Assembly (NCBI GenBank): GCA_943735955.1
Contig: OX030959.1
Coordinates: forward strand, 6,566,241-6,630,240
Length of the DNA stretch: 64,000 nt
Source of the DNA: Piscicola geometra
Taxonomy: Eukaryota > Annelida > Clitellata > Hirudinida > Piscicolidae
Direction: 5' to 3'
A program made the position numbers and the translations under genes. Of the stretch, positions 54,566 to 64,000 are shown one piece after another. The notes under the pieces were generated by a model. The model was not told the DNA's origin and did no database searches. It worked only from the letters and a program-made list of their open reading frames with translations. Every line of letters begins with the position of its first letter. Within the stretch, counting starts at the first letter, position 1.

Positions 54566-57500
54566 CTAAAAAGCGTCTTCCATCTCCACATCATGCAGCG
54601 AAGAGCCAGAGACCACCTGGTACAAGCTCTTGTTGTTCTCGTCTGTCGATTCGTTGAACCACTCTTCTACCTCCTCCTCCTCCTCTTCTTCTGGTGGCGC
54701 CTGGGGCAGGTGCAACTTGAGGTCTGTGCCCTTGAACATGCCGTCCAAGGGAGCCTCTGTGGAGGTGGTTGGTTGTGTGTGTGTATGTGTGTGTGTGTGG
54801 TTGCTTGGTTGGAAAAGAAGTTGTTGCAAATGTAAATTAACTGATAAATAACTCATTATGTGCTATAAAATGTACAATTAATCCGGTAAAATGTCAAATG
54901 TGTAACTAACATTGACTACATTAATGAATCGTTATAACCTAAATAACAACCAAGCGCAATTTACACAGCATTTTACTTAAGTGAACACAGAGGCGCCAAG
55001 GTACCAGGGTAGGGCTTGAACACCAGTAGGTGCGCTTCGACCACAGAGGCGAGCATCGACGTAGTGAAGGAGTGGTCCTTGCGCAGACTCAACGACTGAG
55101 TGGTGTGCAAGTGGTGCCATGGTGGAGGGGTGAGGCACAATTAATTACTAATACTACTACTACTATCACCAACACAACTACCACACCACCAAAACACAAC
55201 CACACCCACACAACAACAACCACAAAACCCAACCCCCCCCCCCAATAAAACCAACCAACGAAGCCTACCTTATGGAAGCAGTTAATGGCGGGTTCCAGCT
55301 CGCCCATGACGGCGTACGTGAAGCCAAGGGCAGTGTACGTGGAAGCGTTGTGCGGCGAAATCGTAAGCGCCTTTTGGTGGTACGCCAGAGACTTGTGGAA
55401 CTTCCTAGGGGTGATGATGATGATGGTGGCGGCAATGGGAATGATGATGATGGTGGCAACAGGAATGATGATACTGGTGGCGATGGTGATGATGACGACG
55501 AAAATGATGCTTTAAATGAACCAATGAGCGGCCTTGAAGCTCGTCCGGGTTTGCGTCACCGAAATAATATTCGTCATTTTCATGTATTGTAACCGCGTCA
55601 AATCTATCAACACTTCCAAAAAAACGCCTAAAAACCATTAAAAAGCAACTACAAGACGCACAGCAGTTTGCGGCAGACGTGGCCCAGGTTGTTGTAGAGG
55701 GGCTCCCACTTCTCGGGCTGGATGCTAGCATGAAACTTCTTGATCTTCTTGCTCACCAACAAGAACTTCTTCTCCGCCTCTTCGTACCTGTGGAGGTGTC
55801 ATGGCGGGTTGAATTGCTTATATAATGAGATGTTAATACTGATTTTATTAAATTATATAACACGAATAAATAAATAAATAAATAAATTCCACGTATTACA
55901 TTATAAACTATAATAATCTATAATGTAAAAAGTAAAATTACTTGAAAACATCAATTGTTAAATAATCACCGCAGCAGCAGCAGCAGCAGCAGCGACTAAC
56001 TGGTGGTTGTGGAAGGCGATGATGCCCAGCTCGTGCAGCACGAAGGGGTCGTCAGGCGCGATGTTGCCCGCCTCCTTGAAGAACTTCTCGGCGAGGCGGG
56101 AATTGTTCGTCAGCATGTATTCGAGTGCTATGTACATCAGCGGAAGGTGACATCTGTGTGTGTGTGTGTGTTCGTGTGTGTGTGTGTGTCTCCTCCATCC
56201 CACTACTCCTCCACCAATCCTCAACTCCATCCACTTCATCCTCCACCCACCCTTTCACCCACCCCACCACCCCATCCTTTTCCACACACCCTCCACCCTA
56301 TTCCACTCAACCACATTCTCCTCCACCCACCTCCCTCCACTCACTACCCTCCCACCTCCCTCCACCCACTCACCCCTCCATCAGTTTCGACGCGGAGAAG
56401 TAGGCGGCCATCGCTTGATCGTGTTCGTTCTCGAGAGCGAACGAATGGCCGTACATCAGCCACGCCGGCGCGAACAAGCGGTTCAGACTGGTCGACTTGC
56501 TGATTGGGTGCGTTGATGGTGTTGTTGCATGAGTAAATAGATGGATGGATGAAAGAAGGGTAGGTGGGTAGGTGGGTGGGAGGTGAATTGGTGGATGAGT
56601 GAATGGGATAGGTTGGTAGAGAAGGGGGTTAATGGTGGAGGGGTGGTCGAAGGGAAGAGGGAAGGGGGAGAGAGAGAAAGGGAGTCAATGAGTACTAAAT
56701 GAAGGAGGCGATAGAATACTGAAGCGTGTCATCAATTGCGAGGCCTCGCCTGAGAAATCTTCGAGCTTGCTCCTGCTTCTTGATCAGGAAGTAGTAGGCG
56801 CCAACCGCGAACCAGGAGATCTGTCGTGCGTTGGAATTTTAATATTTAAAAAAAATTATTTAAAAATAAAATTATTCGTTTCCATCTATTCAATATATTT
56901 TGATGTTGAAAAAACCCTTAAACTAAATCTTCTTTCCCTCAACTTCTCCCTTCACTCCATTGACTCCTCAAATCTTCTTTTACTCCATCCCTCCTCCCCC
57001 CTCCCCCTCACACCACCCCGCACCCACCTCCTTATGGGGACAGAGGTCGACCAACTTGTGGGCTAACGAGAAGATGTCTTTGGTCCGCTTGAGTTCGACC
57101 AGGGTTGAGATGTGCACCGGAAGACAGGTGGGGTTGTAGGGATCTTGCCTAAGAATCCTGAGATGGTTGTGGGTAGCGGAGGGTTGGTAGGGGGATGGTC
57201 GATGGAGGGTGGAGATGTGTGGGTGTAGATGATGAATGGTGGGTGGGGGTGTGGTAATTTTTGGATGTGAATGGTTGATTCTTTAAAAATAATTTGATTA
57301 TTAATTAAATTACCACCCACCAACCCTTCCGTTCTAACCAACCCAACCATTGCCAACCATCCTCAACCGACCCACCTCACAAACACCCATACCCTTGACC
57401 TCCAACCCACCCACTCACTGCGAAGTGACATCGAAGCAAGCCTGAAAATTGCAATTGTAGAAGAGGGCCTCAGCCTTCATCACCTGCACATCGCTGTTCT

Positions 57501-60050
57501 CTTCCAAGAGGCCCAGGTGCTCGTCTGACGCTTGCTGCAGCCGATTGTACTGGGAGGGATTGGTGTGGTGGAGTGGTGGGAGGAGGATGGTTGGGAAGAG
57601 TGGTGGGAGAGAAATGGTGGCTGGAAACAGAATAAGAGGAGAGTGGTGGAAGGAGGATGGTTAGAGAGTGGTGGGAGGATGGTTGGAAAGAGTGGTGGGA
57701 GAAGGATGGTGGCTGGAAAAAAAATTAGAGGAGAGTGGTGGGAGGTAGATGATGGTTGGGGAAGAAGGAGTGATTTGGAGAAAAAGTGTAGTGTCGTTGC
57801 GTTCGGTGAGAAAGAGGTTTGAATTATTTTTTGGATAGAATAAAATTTCGTTGAATAGGTGTGGTTGCCTAACTTTAATGTTGGTTAACCACCTTAAACC
57901 TCACAAAACAACCAATCCATCCTCATCCAAACATCAAAACACAAACAACAACAACAAATAAAACCAGAAAGAATAACAACAACAAATGAAACAAGAAGGA
58001 CAAACAACAACAACAAATAAAACCAAAAAGACAAACAACAACCATAACAACAAAAACAAAAAAGACAAGAAACAACAACAACAAATAAAATAAGAAAGAA
58101 AAGTAATAAAAAAAAACGAATAAAATAAAAAAGACAAGCAAAAACCAAAAAAACAAACAAATAATATAGGGCACACAAAAACGAGTTTCCATACCACACA
58201 CACACACACACCTTCTTAAGCATGCGTGCATAGAGCTTGGTGCAGACGACTTTGTTGCTGGCGCTTTGGTACGTGCGTGCCTTCATGCCCTCCATCAACT
58301 GGTCTTCTGTAGTTGTGGTTGTTGTGATGACGGTTGTAGTTGTGGTAATGGTGGTTGAGGTAGTTGTGGTAGTGGTAGTTGTGGTTGTAGTTTTAGTGGT
58401 GGTTTTTGTGGTGTTGTTAGTCGTTGTGGTGGTCTGTGGTTTTAGTAGTAGTTGTAGGAGTGGTGTTTGTGGTGGTAGTTTTGGTGGCAGTTGTGGTTGT
58501 TATGGTAGTAGTTGCAGTTTTAGGAGTTCTAGTCCTAGTTGTTGTGGTCACCATAATTTCCACCATCACCATTACATAATTACCAAACCACACTCATCCC
58601 CAAAGCACGCGCAGCCAAGCCCGCCACCAACCGTCATTTCCATTCAGCATATGGTGCTGAATGAGGTTATTGAAGGCTTCGTAGCAGCAGCAGTCGAGCA
58701 GCAGGGCGCGCTTGTAGGACTCCTTGGCCAGGTCTCTGTTCTCCATCGCCTCGTACACACGTCCCTTCAGCGCGTGCATGCTGCTCAGAAGGCATACCTT
58801 ATGGGGGATTGTGGTGTGGTGTGGGAAAGATGGTTTGGTGAGAGGGTCTGGTGTGGTGTGGCGAGGTGATGTGGGGAGAGGGTGTGTTGAGAGGGTGTGT
58901 TGAAAGGGTGTAGCGAGATGATGTGGTGAGAGGGTGTGGTGAGAGGGTGTGGAATAGAGATTGTTTGACGGTGGATATAGAAGGAACGAGTGTCGAATAA
59001 ACTATTTGTTATAACGCCTTAAATGTCAAATTAAACTAAGAATATTCATTAAATGGCCATAGGCTTTAGTGCTTGGTGGAAAAGTTCAATTAAAAAACAT
59101 ATTGCAACCTGCCAAGACGTCACTAACTTACATCGTCAGCGGGTATGCCTTCAATTACTCCACTCTCCCCCACTCCTCCCTTATCTGTTTCTGCATCATT
59201 ATTATTATTGATAATATTTTTATTATTGTTGTTGTTGTTGTTCAGAGGATGTTGCTCGATGTCCTGTAGTAAGTTCAGAGCCGTCTGGTACTCTTTGGCT
59301 TCATACTGTATGATTTGTGGATTGGTCATTTATTTGTATCGTAATATAATATATATATTGAAACTTAGTTATTATCTCATCTATATTCTTTTTGAAATAC
59401 AGGTTCTAGTATATTTTGAGAATTCGATAGACATTTAATAGACGTACATGGCATCTAGCCTTCAAGTGCAAACCTGCCAAGCATTTCTGTAGAGCAAGTA
59501 TAAATATTAAAATAATAATAATTCTATAAATTTATTAAATTTGTATTAAATATATTTTTAATATGTTTAATTTTTTAAAATTTAATGTGTTTGAATGAAA
59601 GTAGTAACTTTATCAATTATGTGTCTTTCGAGGAGTTTAGAGACTCTTTGGTACTGTCCTGACCTGTACAACACGTCTGCATAACCATACACGTCACTCA
59701 GCTCTCCTGAATTTGAGTAGAAATGGAAAATGGCGTTGATGTTTTGAGAATTTTTGCTGTTTTATGGATGTGTGAAATAGAAAATGATCAGAAAACCTCC
59801 TGTGAGGGTGACTAGTTTGTCGTACCAGAATAAAGCAGTTTCAATCTGATGCTTCAGTGTGAAAGAAGTATACATTTTATAGAATTATAAAATTAGTCAA
59901 ACTTATAATCAGTTAATTAATTGTACAATTAAACTTTTATGAACAAACTCTTTCTAAGCATCGTTTTATCATTTTTCTAAATTCATCTGATTCTTCAGAA
60001 GTGAAAGTGAGGATATCTTTTGGATTCACAGTTGATTGCTTTGAATCCAT
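54566..60050 (-). CDS. CDC16: CDC16 / APC6, TPR subunit of the anaphase-promoting complex
   Basis: There are sixteen exons, in gene order: 59949-60050, 59797-59851, 59609-59706, 59448-59486, 59132-59305, 58632-58797, 58212-58306, 57419-57549, 57028-57157, 56750-56820, 56374-56499, 56001-56153, 55662-55787, 55269-55404, 55005-55095 and 54566-54756. Every phase closes and gives 627 residues; human CDC16 has 620. The protein is a tetratricopeptide-repeat scaffold of the APC/C ubiquitin ligase. Family landmarks include ALFWYDKL near the N-terminus, ISWFAVGAYYFL, YGHSFALENEHDQAMAAYF, LEYMLTNNSRLAEKFF, DPFVLHELGIIAFHN and KWEPLYNNLGHVCRKL. The last exon encodes an acidic tail (PPEEEEEEEVEEW). Oddities are an Asn-rich insertion in exon 5 and a GC-AG intron after exon 10. 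The start is the first ATG in exon 1 (60050). Confidence 0.96.
55427..55505 (+). repeat. GATGATGG-rich repeat in a CDC16 intron
   Basis: Imperfect GAT/GGT-rich sequence lies between CDC16 exons 13 and 14 (gene order). It causes Met-rich and His-rich false frames. Confidence 0.8.
55971..55993 (+). repeat. (GCA)n trinucleotide repeat next to a CDC16 splice donor
   Basis: Seven to eight GCA units (CTG on the sense strand) begin about seven bases inside the intron, right after the exon 12 donor GTTAGT. Confidence 0.9.
56156..56372 (+). repeat. (GT)n and CCACC-rich simple sequence in a CDC16 intron
   Basis: GT units at 56156-56190 form the acceptor region of exon 12 (sense-strand CACACAG). They are followed by C/A/T-rich CCACCC-type repeats filling the rest of the intron. 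Confidence 0.8.
57550..57780 (+). repeat. GTGGGAGGA-type minisatellite in a CDC16 intron
   Basis: Repeated AGTGGTGGGAGGAGGATGGTT-like units of roughly 30-45 bp, each shorter or longer by small indels. Confidence 0.75.
57940..58165 (+). repeat. AACAACAA-rich repeat in a CDC16 intron
   Basis: Units such as ACAACAACAAATAAAACCA recur about six times. On the minus strand this gives false Phe/Val/Cys-rich open frames that look like membrane segments. Confidence 0.8.
58313..58560 (+). repeat. GTTGTGGTAGT-rich repeat in a CDC16 intron
   Basis: Trinucleotide-like GTT/GTG/GTA sequence fills most of the intron between exons 6 and 7 (gene order). Confidence 0.8.
58822..58953 (+). repeat. GAGAGGGTGTGGT minisatellite in a CDC16 intron
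   Basis: Several units of GTGGTGAGAGGGTGT with point differences lie between exons 5 and 6. Confidence 0.75.
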
Positions 60051-62153
60051 TTTTACTGATAATGCAATTCTTTTTTTAGTTTCCAAATATATTTTTTTAT
60101 ACCAATAAAAATCAAATTAATATATTAATCAAACTACTAGTTATAAATTTTATTAATGCTTTAATGTCATTAAAGTCATTAAAGTTTAATCAAATTTAAA
60201 CCAGCGAGAAAATTGAAAATGGAGCAATAATAAAAGTGAATGGGCAAATGGTGTTTAAAGTTATAGCAGTACGCGGAAAAAATTAATTCTTTCTTTTTTG
60301 ATTTTATTCGACAAAATTGTTTTTTGAAATGAGCCCCAAAATTATATTGATTCAAAAAGGCAGTTTAAACTCTGAAAGATAGTAAGTCTAAATTGTTCAA
60401 CACCCCATCTACTGACTAAGATTTAAAAAAATATATATATATGAAAATTATTTTGAATAAATGAGCTATAGTTATAGTGGTTATAGGGAGAAATCAAAAA
60501 ACCGAAAAAATCTTCATTAAAACGAGATCCATTCTTAGAAATAAAACTTTGAAATGATATCGACATTGAAGAATATGTTTAATTTAATTTTTTTATAATA
60601 CTATAAATATATAAATAAAAAATTAGTGTAAATTGACGACAATATCCACATCAGCATGAAGCCACTCTCTAATAGGAAAAACTGTCATAGGAATGTATCA
60701 AACGATCAATCAATCAATCCTATGGTATCAGTATCTATTTCAAAGATGCTTCGTAAAATATTAGAACTGCTTAGATGGATAATAATAGATCGTTGGATGG
60801 GGCTTAATAGGTGGTTAATTGTGCATTAAAAAAATTAATTAAAAAACGGCAGGTCATCGCGTAGAAGATATGGTTTTTGTGGAAACTCAATGCATGAATT
60901 TAGCAGTTAGTCACAAAACTGATGAGAAATAAATGATGATGATGAAAAATGAAGACAAATGAAGGAAAAAGATGCTTAATGATGAATCTTTGCTATATGA
61001 ACTGTTTATTAATGCAAAAGAATAAGTCACAACCTTCGTACGGCCCTAGCAATACGCTGCATCATCGACCTCAATAAAAAACTTAATGTAACACATTAAT
61101 AATAAAAATAAAAGTGCTTAAAATAGTAAAATAAAGAAATAGATAATTCGATAGCACTGCTATGAAGACGCTCTTCCATCAACTCTTGCAGTCATGGAGT
61201 GGCTCTAAATGCATACACGCCACAATAAGAATGCGCATACGAGCTTGAAGAAAAGTAACTTTTGATGCTATGAAGGTGACGTAAATTTAAATAAAAACAA
61301 CACACATAAGTGATGTTGTTAATAATTGAAGAATTTTGCTGATTAGATAGATCTTCTTTTTATGAGAGGTCAAATAAGTAAGGAGAGATAATTCGTCTGC
61401 AGTGGAGATTGCTGGAAGGCATCAAGCCTTGTGTCGTGTCGTTAGTTGAAAAAGGTTTCCTGTAAAACACTTATGTAATGAAAGAATCACCTTAAAAAGC
61501 GTTTGAACAAGATGTGAGAGAGTAATGAGGATGATGATAACTATGATTAGGCATTGATGATGATGTCCATGATGATGAAGATGATGATGAGATGAAGTAG
61601 ACGAATCCAGTAAATGGTGATCAGAATGTTGCAGTGGCAAGATAGCAACACCAGGCTCTACCTATCGTCACAAAGCTATTTTTAAAACTTGAAAAACGCT
61701 TTATTCTGAAATATATTTTTTCTATAAATGTTATTAAGTCTATATAATAAATTTATTCTTAAAAACTATTAAATAAGGATATTAAAAACATCGACAAATA
61801 CTACCACAGACTCTCGAAAATATCAAGGCGTGTGCAAACCACCATACGAAAGTCTCTCAGAAGTTCCTTTTAGTTTCAAAAAACAGAAACCATCCTATAA
61901 GATGGCGTCTAACAAAGTCAAAATTTGAATATAAATTATGCGAAAACGAGGAATATATTGTTTTGTTAAACACAGAAGCAATGTACACTTGACCTTTTAT
62001 AAAGAAGGTAGACAAAAAAATATAGACAAAAAGACAAGGACAAAGACTCGAAGAAAGATAAATGGGCAGTTGTAGAAATACTGTAGTGCATGAGCTCACC
62101 CTCAAACAAGCGCACATGAGCAAAGATTGGTGTAAGAAATGTTGAACGTAAAC
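60051..62153. other. Intergenic between CDC16 start and LMBR1 3' end
   Basis: AT-rich DNA without a supportable gene. It should contain the CDC16 promoter near 60051-60300 and the LMBR1 3' UTR at the right. A GAT-rich patch lies at about 61528-61597. Minus-strand AATAAA motifs (about 61700 and 61752) are possible LMBR1 poly(A) signals. Confidence 0.4.
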
Positions 62154-62238
62154 ACCACATACACCAACTACACCACATACACCACATACACCACATACAT
62201 CACATACACCACATACACCACATAAACCACATACAACT
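62154..62238 (+). repeat. (ACATACACC)n tandem repeat
   Basis: About nine imperfect 9-10-bp units lie in the probable LMBR1 3' UTR, 40 bp past its stop codon. Confidence 0.9.
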
Positions 62239-62275
62239 GTACATCTCTTAAACGCCTAGAAGAAACCAATGCCAG

Positions 62276-64000
62276 TCAGTCAGCAGGTGAGGGCTGCTGC
62301 TGCTGATGATGGTCGATGAGAGGGGCATCTTTGTTAGAGAGCAAGCCCAGGTACACCGAGGCTCTCTGGGAGAGGCAGACTGCAGAGACGACGAGGAAGA
62401 TTAGGTTGTAGACGAGGATGATGCGGGTGTTGTCCAGCCACTCCAGCTGGCCGTAGTTGCCGAGCAGGTCGAAGTTGGTGAGACCAAGGGTGCGTGAGAG
62501 GACTGGAAGGGCGGAGGAGAGGACGAGGATCATGATGCAGTTGGCGATCACATTCGTCATACGAGTGTCGCCCAATCGAGGTTGAAGTCTGTGCGGTGGC
62601 ATGGTGGTGGTGGCATGGTGGCGGTGGCATGGTGGAGGTGGCATGGTGGCGGTGGCATGGTGGCGGTGGCATGGTGGCGGTGGCATGGTGGCGGTGGCGT
62701 GGTGGAGGTGGCATGGTGGCGGTGGCATGGTGGCGGTGGCATTGGTTGAGAAAAAGAGATTGATTGGAAAGAAATATAAATAACGCCGCTGTGCAATTTT
62801 TGCAAATCACTTTTATCATGATAATCGTCATTATCCTCATCATCACTACCGCCATCACCACCACCATCATCATCACCATGGCCACCGAAGAGACCTTTTG
62901 AATCCGGGCAGACTGTACACGCCGACTAGCGAGGTAAGCATGAGGTAGAGGATGACGACCACCTCGATGCTGGCGCCAATCGGTCCGAACGAGGACAAGG
63001 ACGAACCGCCCAGCACCATGTCCTCGACCTTCGACTCGGTACGAAAGTCCTTGCCGGTGATGATGAGTTCGGTGATGTTGCACGTGACCATGAGGAGAGT
63101 GATCGACATGACGAGCAGAAGACTCAGCATCGAGATCGGGTAGACGAACCTGCGCCAGATGTACATCTTCTTGCGCTTCTGCTCCAGATCGCAACGTCGT
63201 AGCATGTACTTGCTGACTGGATGATGGTGGTAGTCGTGGAGATGGTGGGATGGTTTGGAGGGAGGTGTCTTTTTGATGAGAGACTTGGAGGAGTTGGAGC
63301 GGAATAGGATTGATGATGGAGAGCAGAGAAGGGATGAGAAGGAGGAGAGGGATTGAGGTCTTCTGAGGTGGCCATTTTGTTTGGGGAGAGATGGAGAGTC
63401 GGGATGGTGAAATGATGAAGAAGGACTTTTGGAAAGTGGAAGTGATGAAGGGGGAAGTGCAGAAGAATCTTCATTGGATAGCTGGTTTTCTGTGGCACTG
63501 CAGACGTCATCATTGAGGATTAAGTGAATTGAAGCCCTCACAGCATCCTTCAGTTGGTCTTTCTTTACCTTCTCTGCAACTGATATTTCCTCCAACAAAG
63601 CACTGTCCAGATCGTCTTCCACATTCTGGCTCAGATACTCAGGCCTGCGAATCAGTTCCCCTATTACAGAGAAGAGTCGCGTGAAGCCGACCGGAGTGCA
63701 CAGCAACAACATCGCAACGCCCACAAACGATACACAGGAGTACAGATACAGCATGTAGAAATTCTTGACATCTAGTATAACCTGCAAAGATGTATAGTAA
63801 AATTATTAATTTGTTATGAATGCATATTTTTTTAAACTTCAGTATTCTTAAAAAATGTAATTAGCAAAAATCTTACTTCAAAAATGAAACTCAGTTGTTC
63901 TCCAGAAGTGAGAGCTAGCACAATCCACGCCAGGCCACACACAGCAATACACAACAGCACAAAGACAAGAGATGTTTCGTATACTCTGGGCATTATGCCT
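62276..64000 (-). CDS. LMBR1/LMBR1L-family multi-pass membrane protein (3' part)
   Basis: Three exons are visible: 63877-64000 (continuing off the right edge), 62895-63781 and 62276-62588. Phases close. Membrane segments include VFVLLCIAVCGLAWIVLAL, MLYLYSCVSFVGVAMLLL, ISMLSLLLVMSITLLMV, IEVVVILYLMLTSLVGVY, IMILVLSSALPVLSRTLGL and ILVYNLIFLVVSAVCL. The motifs CTPVGFTRLFSVIGEL and SSALPVLSRTLGLTNFDLLG are signatures of LMBR1/LIMR proteins, polytopic proteins linked to lipocalin receptor function. The cytoplasmic loop between CTPVG and KKMYIWRRFVYP is about 165 residues, against about 75 in human LMBR1. The extra length is Ser/Pro/His-rich. The protein ends in a Gln-rich HHQQQQPSPAD. Confidence 0.93.
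62597..62742 (+). repeat. 14-bp minisatellite in an LMBR1 intron
   Basis: About ten units of CATGGTGGCGGTGG, with T or A replacing the central C in a few, fill half of the 306-bp intron between the last two exons. Open frames across it are artefacts. Confidence 0.93.

Noticed and set aside
57894..58298. Phe/Val/Cys-rich minus-strand frames that resemble membrane proteins
   Set aside because: They arise from an AACAACAA-rich intronic repeat between two homology-anchored CDC16 exons.

Overview
The window is animal nuclear DNA: AT-rich, with spliced genes carrying GT-AG introns, long gene-poor stretches, very long (AC)n and (GAT)n microsatellites, and a Merlin-type DNA transposon. The protein set (conventional PKC, Mist1/dimmed-class bHLH factor, Tob, nuclear lamin, CDC16/APC6, LMBR1) is bilaterian. 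The long-rod lamin, the repeat style and the compact introns suggest a protostome, perhaps a lophotrochozoan such as an annelid or leech. The species is an inference and cannot be fixed from the sequence.

Layout, left to right. 1-5 kb: a tRNA-derived SINE-like head, the first coding exon of a conventional protein kinase C (minus; the rest lies off the left edge) and a Mist1/dimmed-class bHLH gene (minus). 6.3-8.5 kb: a 2,213-bp Merlin element with ~100-bp terminal inverted repeats and an 8-bp target duplication around a shortened ISXO2-type transposase. 11.4-11.9 kb: an Asp/Thr-like GAT minisatellite. 15.8-19.7 kb: Tob (plus), with a probable noncoding first exon and three coding exons. 20-27 kb: mostly unannotatable AT-rich DNA plus two very long dinucleotide arrays. 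27.5-45.2 kb: a two-exon gene (plus) for a two-TM, otherwise disordered protein with some resemblance to TMEM200. Its ~15.3-kb intron holds candidate alternative terminal exons. 46.3-48.6 kb: a probable small secreted-peptide gene with two coding exons, and two short inverted-repeat MITEs inside its intron. 50.0-54.1 kb: a 13-exon nuclear lamin (plus). 54.6-60.1 kb: a 16-exon CDC16/APC6 (minus), convergent with the lamin. 62.3-64.0 kb: the 3' part of an LMBR1-family gene (minus), running off the right edge.

Exon boundaries for Tob, lamin, CDC16 and LMBR1 were placed by reading splice sites and checking that every phase closes. The lamin (586 aa) and CDC16 (627 aa) models are uninterrupted and close to family length. 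There is no operon logic; neighbours appear functionally independent, although the convergent lamin/CDC16 pair may overlap at its 3' ends. The most interesting items are the small secreted-peptide gene, a lamin with an NLS but Gly where the CaaX cysteine should be, the Merlin element with nested inverted repeats, and lamin splice sites embedded in simple repeats.
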